Shown: positions 60,583-64,000 of the stretch, in pieces
Numbering within the stretch: position 1 is the first letter of the stretch
How the letters are laid out: the number at the start of each line of letters is the position of its first letter
Source of the DNA: Thauera humireducens
GTDB taxonomy: Bacteria; Pseudomonadota; Gammaproteobacteria; Burkholderiales; Rhodocyclaceae
Direction: 5' to 3'
Length of the DNA stretch: 64,000 bases
Assembly: GCF_001051995.2 (NCBI RefSeq)
Contig: NZ_CP014646.1
Span: forward strand, 992,001 to 1,056,000
Made by a program: the position numbers and the translations under genes
Notes under the pieces: model-generated
The model's database searches: none
What the model saw: the letters and a program-made list of their open reading frames with translations, nothing else
Told to the model about the DNA's origin: nothing

Positions 60583-60897
60583 TCAACTGAACAACTTGTC
60601 GAGCACGCGCCCAAGCCACCCCTTCGATTGCACGGGTTCGGCCGGAGGGGCCGGAATCGGTCGCAGGCTCGGTTGCGTGACGCGCTCGATGGCGGGCTGC
60701 GGCGTCTTCTTCTCAACCTCGCGTAAAGGCGCCTGATCCGCTACCCGTGCGCGCGCACTGAGGCGACTTTCGAGCAGCTGTGCGTGATGACGCCGCAGGA
60801 CCGAGTCCTCCGGCAGGGGCGGAAGCCCGGCACTTGCGGCGATCTGGTCGAAGTGGCGACGCAGGATGGAATCGGTGGGCGGAAGAAGGGCTGTCAT
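60583..60897 (-). CDS. Small protein with duplicated DS(I/V)LRRH motif
   Basis: 104 residues from ATG 60897 (GGGAG upstream); an earlier ATG at 60939 is possible. Two copies of a short repeat, TDSILRRHFDQIAA and EDSVLRRHHAQLLE, lie at about 8-45, then a Pro/Arg-rich linker and a C-terminal amphipathic WLGRVLDKLFS. No signal peptide and no known domain. Divergent from the sigma-54 activator gene. Function unknown. Confidence 0.6.
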   Translation of the reverse strand: MTALLPPTDSILRRHFDQIAASAGLPPLPEDSVLRRHHAQLLESRLSARARVADQAPLREVEKKTPQPAIERVTQPSLRPIPAPPAEPVQSKGWLGRVLDKLFS

Positions 60898-61118
60898 CGC
60901 TGGACTCCCGTTACGCTGAAGATGGCTAAGCGTACGCAAGAGTCGTGCCTCTACACGTCCGGGTCGCCGTCAGCCCAGCGGCGACCTTGAAACGGGCCGT
61001 GAGCGGCGGCGATACGCCAAAGGGTTTGCGTCAATGCAATGCAGGTGCTACTTTTTGGCACACACGCTCGACGTAGTCATATGAGGCTGGCAAACAGCCC
61101 GCGGAGGAGATTCTGGAG
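60898..61118. promoter_or_regulatory. Upstream region of the sigma-54 activator gene
   Basis: A 221-bp divergent gap. A CTTTTTGGCACAC element at 61051-61063 also occurs at 52419-52431 upstream of fhcB, followed in both by CGACG within five bases. The element at 61051 does not fit sigma-54 (-12 GC absent). No other element is supported. Confidence 0.4.
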
Positions 61119-63152
61119 ATGACGAGTTTTCCCAAACTCAGGGATGCTCGCGAGGAACGGCTCGCCCATGCCCGCGAGCGCTTCTTCCGCGACGAGATGC
61201 CCGACGAGGATGAGCTCTCGCCCTTGATCCTGCGCTCGTGGGAGCGCTGTCGCGACTTCGGGCTCGACCACCGCAGCGCGCAGGCAATCGATCCGGCAGG
61301 CCGCAGCCGCCTGTCGGAGTCCCGGGAGCGCAGCGCCCGCCTGCTGGAGCTCGGCAGTGGCGTGATGGAGCACGTGTTCGAGCAGATCCGCGCCTCGGGC
61401 AGCATGGTGTTGCTGGCCGACACCGACGGCATGATCATCCACAGCCTGGGCGATGCGGGTTTTGTCGATCGTGCGGAGCGCGTCTCGCTGCAGCCCGGTG
61501 CATGCTGGAGCGAGGATGTGCGCGGCACGAACGGCATCGGCACCGCCATCGCGGAGCGCCTGCCCATCGAGGTGCTCGGCGCCGAACACTATCTGGACAA
61601 GAACATCTTTCTTGCGTGCAATGCAGCGCCGATATTCGACGCCCGGGGCAAGCTCTCAGGCGTGTTCGACATCTCGGGCGACTATCGCAATCCCCAGCGC
61701 CATACGCTGGGCCTGGTGCGCCTGTCGGTGCAACTGCTGGAGAAGCGCCTGTTCGAGGCGGAGTTCTCCAACGACATCCTGCTCGCCTTCCACTCGCGTC
61801 CCGAATACATCGGCAGCCTGCAGGAAGGCATGATTGCCGTGAGCCCTGACGGCGCCGTTCTGGGGCTGAATCCCGTGGCACGCGAGTGGTTTGCGGGCAT
61901 GGGCCTGTCGCGTGACGCCGCTGAGCTGTCGGACATTTTCCGCCCCAGCCTGGGCGTGATCCTCGATCGTTGCAAGGCGGCGCCCAATTCGATGGTCAGG
62001 CTGGACCTGCGCAAGGGTGGCGAGATCTACGTGCAGGCGCGCGCTCAACGACCGCTCGCGCTCGCCAATCCCCAGCTGGTGGTGGAGCAGGGGGGCTCGC
62101 TGCCTCAGGCTGCACGGCACGGCGGCCATGCTGCTGCACGCGAGCCCAATCTCGACTCGCTATGCACCGGCGACGAGCGCATGCAGCGCGCGCTGCAGCG
62201 CGCCAAGCGGATCGCGGGCAAGGACATTCCCCTGCTCATTCAGGGCGAATCGGGCGTGGGCAAGGAGATCTTCGCCCAGGCCTTCCACAACAGCGGGCCA
62301 CGGGCAGACGGCCCCTTCATTGCACTGAACTGCGCAGCGATCCCCGAGAACCTGATCGAGTCCGAACTGTTCGGCTATGCCGGCGGCGCATTCACCGGTG
62401 CGCGCAAGGAAGGCGCCATCGGCAAGGTGCAGCAGGCACACGGCGGCACCCTGTTCCTGGACGAGATCGGCGACATGCCGTTGGCGATGCAGACCCGCCT
62501 GCTGCGTGTGCTGCAGGAGCGCTGTGTCACGCCCGTCGGCTCGATGAAGACGATCCCGGTCGATATCTCGCTCGTGTGCGCGACCCACCGCGTGCTGCGC
62601 GAAGCCGTCGCCAGCGGCGAGTTCCGCGAGGACCTCTACTACCGCGTGAACGGCCTGACCGTCACCTTGCCCGCCTTGCGCGAACGCACCGACGTTGCCT
62701 GCCTCGTGGAGCGCATCCTCAGGGCCGAGACAGCGTCGCTTCGTGGCACCCCGATCAGCATTGGCGCCGACGTCATGCGTTTCTTCGAGCAGTACGGCTG
62801 GCCGGGCAACATCCGCCAGTTGCAGAGCGTGATCCGGGTGGCCGTCGCACTGCTCGATGACGACGAAAGCGTCATCGAAGCCTTCCATCTCCCCGAGGAA
62901 CTCTTCGGCGCGGATCAGCAACGTGACGACGCAGAACCGAACCGTTCGCCGCTGGTCAATGAACACACTGATGCACCACCGATCATGACTGCGTCACCGA
63001 CAGCAAATGCAGCCCCCCGCAGTCTCGACGAGATCGAGCTCGATGCGATTGCCACGGTGATGCGTGAAGTCGGTGGGAACGTATCCGCCGCTGCACGTCG
63101 GCTCGGCATCAGCCGCAACACCTTGTACCGAAAACTCGGAAAGATCGGCTGA
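61119..63152 (+). CDS. Sigma-54-dependent transcriptional activator, AcoR family
   Basis: 677 residues. N-terminal LILRSWERCRDFGLD motif of the AcoR/MimR type (about 36-50), GAF domain about 80-210, PAS-like region about 225-310, AAA+ domain about 350-590 with Walker A GESGVGKE (376-383), the sigma-54-contacting GAFTGA (423-428) and Walker B FLDEIGD (446-452), and a Fis-type HTH about 640-677 (GGNVSAAARRLGISRNTLYRKL). All parts needed to activate a -24/-12 promoter are present. Relatives respond to acetoin, alcohols or ketones; given the sigma-54 promoters in this window it is the obvious candidate activator of xoxF and mxaD. Confidence 0.92.
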   Translation: MTSFPKLRDAREERLAHARERFFRDEMPDEDELSPLILRSWERCRDFGLDHRSAQAIDPAGRSRLSESRERSARLLELGSGVMEHVFEQIRASGSMVLLADTDGMIIHSLGDAGFVDRAERVSLQPGACWSEDVRGTNGIGTAIAERLPIEVLGAEHYLDKNIFLACNAAPIFDARGKLSGVFDISGDYRNPQRHTLGLVRLSVQLLEKRLFEAEFSNDILLAFHSRPEYIGSLQEGMIAVSPDGAVLGLNPVAREWFAGMGLSRDAAELSDIFRPSLGVILDRCKAAPNSMVRLDLRKGGEIYVQARAQRPLALANPQLVVEQGGSLPQAARHGGHAAAREPNLDSLCTGDERMQRALQRAKRIAGKDIPLLIQGESGVGKEIFAQAFHNSGPRADGPFIALNCAAIPENLIESELFGYAGGAFTGARKEGAIGKVQQAHGGTLFLDEIGDMPLAMQTRLLRVLQERCVTPVGSMKTIPVDISLVCATHRVLREAVASGEFREDLYYRVNGLTVTLPALRERTDVACLVERILRAETASLRGTPISIGADVMRFFEQYGWPGNIRQLQSVIRVAVALLDDDESVIEAFHLPEELFGADQQRDDAEPNRSPLVNEHTDAPPIMTASPTANAAPRSLDEIELDAIATVMREVGGNVSAAARRLGISRNTLYRKLGKIG

Positions 63153-63230
63153 ATCCGGGCGTTCAAGAAGCACTTGGCGCAGAATTCGGCCCGGATGCTG
63201 CAAACGCATCCATCGACAGGAATTGGTGCC

Positions 63231-63581
63231 ATGAACTGCTTCAGGAAACTGCCCGGCTTCACCCGCACACCGGCCGGCCTCGAAACCCGCATCCTGCGGA
63301 AGCTGCCTGCCATCACGATTTTCGGAACGATCGCGCTCGTCCTGCCATCGCTCGTCGTTCGCCTGCTGGAATGGGGCAATATTTCGCACGAAGCGCTCGC
63401 GCGGATCGGCATGGTCGATATCTACGTCACCGGCGTCGTCGTGCTGCACTGGACGGTGGTGTTCACCGCTGCCATCGGCGCCTTCATCGTTTACGTGATG
63501 AAGGGGCCGGCCTATGTCGCTGATGCCTATGCACTGGTGGACGCAGACAAGCCTGCGGGCGAGGGTCGTCCGACGACATGA
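63231..63581 (+). CDS. Small integral membrane protein
   Basis: 116 residues from ATG 63231. Two hydrophobic helices: [19 protein letters not shown] (about 28-46) and [22 protein letters not shown] (about 67-88). A cytoplasmic tail ([14 protein letters not shown]) ends the protein. The stop overlaps the def start by 4 bp. No family is recognised. Confidence 0.7.
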   Translation: MNCFRKLPGFTRTPAGLETRILRKLPAITIFGTIALVLPSLVVRLLEWGNISHEALARIGMVDIYVTGVVVLHWTVVFTAAIGAFIVYVMKGPAYVADAYALVDADKPAGEGRPTT

Positions 63582-64000
63582 CCGTCCGCACACTTCTGAA
63601 GATGGGCGACCCGCGTCTGCTGCAGCCGGCCGCCCCGGTGACCGCGTTTGGTACGCCCGAGCTAGAAGCGCTGATCGCAGACATGTTCGACACCATGGCC
63701 GTGAGCGGTGGTGTCGGGCTGGCCGCACCGCAGATCGGTGTGGGCCTGCAGGTCGTCATCTTCGGGTTCGAACGCAGCGAGCGTTACCCGGACGCCCCGC
63801 CCGTGCCGCGTACGATCCTGCTGAATCCGGAGATCACACCGCTCGACGACGCCACGGAAGAGGGCTGGGAAGGTTGCCTTTCCGTACCGCGCCTGCGAGG
63901 CATGGTCCCACGCAGCGTGAGGATCCGCTATCGGGGCTTCGATCCGCAGGGGAAGGCCATCGACCGTACCGCCGAGGGCTTTCACGCGCGCGTCGTGCAG
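63578..64000 (+). CDS. def: Peptide deformylase, 3' end beyond window
   Basis: 141 residues to the window edge. Removes the formyl group from the N-terminal Met of nascent proteins. Motif 1 [10 protein letters not shown] (about 48-57) and motif 2 EGCLSVP with the metal-binding Cys are present; motif 3 HExxH falls outside the window. The ATG overlaps the preceding stop. Confidence 0.93.
   Translation, partial: MTVRTLLKMGDPRLLQPAAPVTAFGTPELEALIADMFDTMAVSGGVGLAAPQIGVGLQVVIFGFERSERYPDAPPVPRTILLNPEITPLDDATEEGWEGCLSVPRLRGMVPRSVRIRYRGFDPQGKAIDRTAEGFHARVVQ

Noticed and set aside
61055..61073. TGGCAC upstream of the activator gene as an autoregulatory sigma-54 promoter
   Set aside because: No GC at the required distance from GG; the sequence there is CG.
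1..64000. CRISPR arrays, insertion sequences, prophage or tRNA genes
   Set aside because: No regularly spaced direct repeats, transposase motifs, attachment-site duplications or cloverleaf-forming sequences were seen on reading either strand.

Overview
The window is high-GC, densely packed chromosomal DNA without insertion sequences, tRNA/rRNA genes or CRISPR arrays. Gene content and order (tsaB-rimI-uracil glycosylase-lplT-LysR-radA, then a complete pqqABCDE operon, an XoxF cluster and a tetrahydromethanopterin cluster) point to a betaproteobacterium, probably of the Rhodocyclales (Thauera/Azoarcus/Methyloversatilis-like). The order-level assignment is inference from gene content; I could not run a similarity search.

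Layout. 1-8.4 kb is housekeeping: an EnvZ/OmpR pair (EnvZ cut by the window edge), a small exported protein, tsaB, rimI, a family-4 uracil-DNA glycosylase, lplT, a LysR regulator and radA. 8.4-15.2 kb is PQQ supply: a YncD/PqqU-type TonB receptor, a proline iminopeptidase, and pqqABCDE. 15.3-18.1 kb (minus strand) is a regulatory operon: an AcoR-like sensory protein without AAA+ or HTH domains, a NarL-type histidine kinase and its response regulator. 18.4-25.1 kb (plus) holds two ABC systems, the second matching the PedA1A2BC/Lut set linked to lanthanide uptake; mxaD and a GGDEF/EAL protein follow. 29.3-37.1 kb is a quinoprotein cluster reading mostly leftward: xoxF, xoxG, xoxJ, two small exported proteins, an intact SoxH-like metallohydrolase, a SoxYZ-like carrier, and a second SoxH-like protein that has lost its metal ligands. 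37.4-60.5 kb is the H4MPT/methylofuran-linked C1 pathway: cofactor synthesis genes, mtdB, mch, fae, fhcBADC, a fae paralogue, a pabB-pabC fusion and a HAD phosphatase. 61.1-63.2 kb encodes a full AcoR-type sigma-54 activator, then a small membrane protein and the start of peptide deformylase.

How it fits together. Methanol (or another primary alcohol) is oxidised in the periplasm by XoxF, a PQQ enzyme carrying the extra Asp that marks lanthanide-dependent forms. XoxG takes the electrons. PQQ comes from pqqABCDE and possibly from uptake by PqqU. The Ped-like ABC transporter is likely to import lanthanide. Formaldehyde goes through Fae, MtdB, Mch and FhcABCD to formate. PabBC can supply p-aminobenzoate to the beta-RFAP synthase encoded in the same cluster.

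The main hunt result is a set of sigma-54 (-24/-12) promoters in front of this metabolism: a perfect consensus upstream of xoxF, a near-perfect one upstream of mxaD, a good one upstream of the ABC operon and a near-perfect but oddly placed one at fhcB. The window also encodes one complete AcoR-type sigma-54 activator and one orphan copy of the sensory half of such an activator. Together they suggest that lanthanide-dependent C1 oxidation here is under sigma-54 control.
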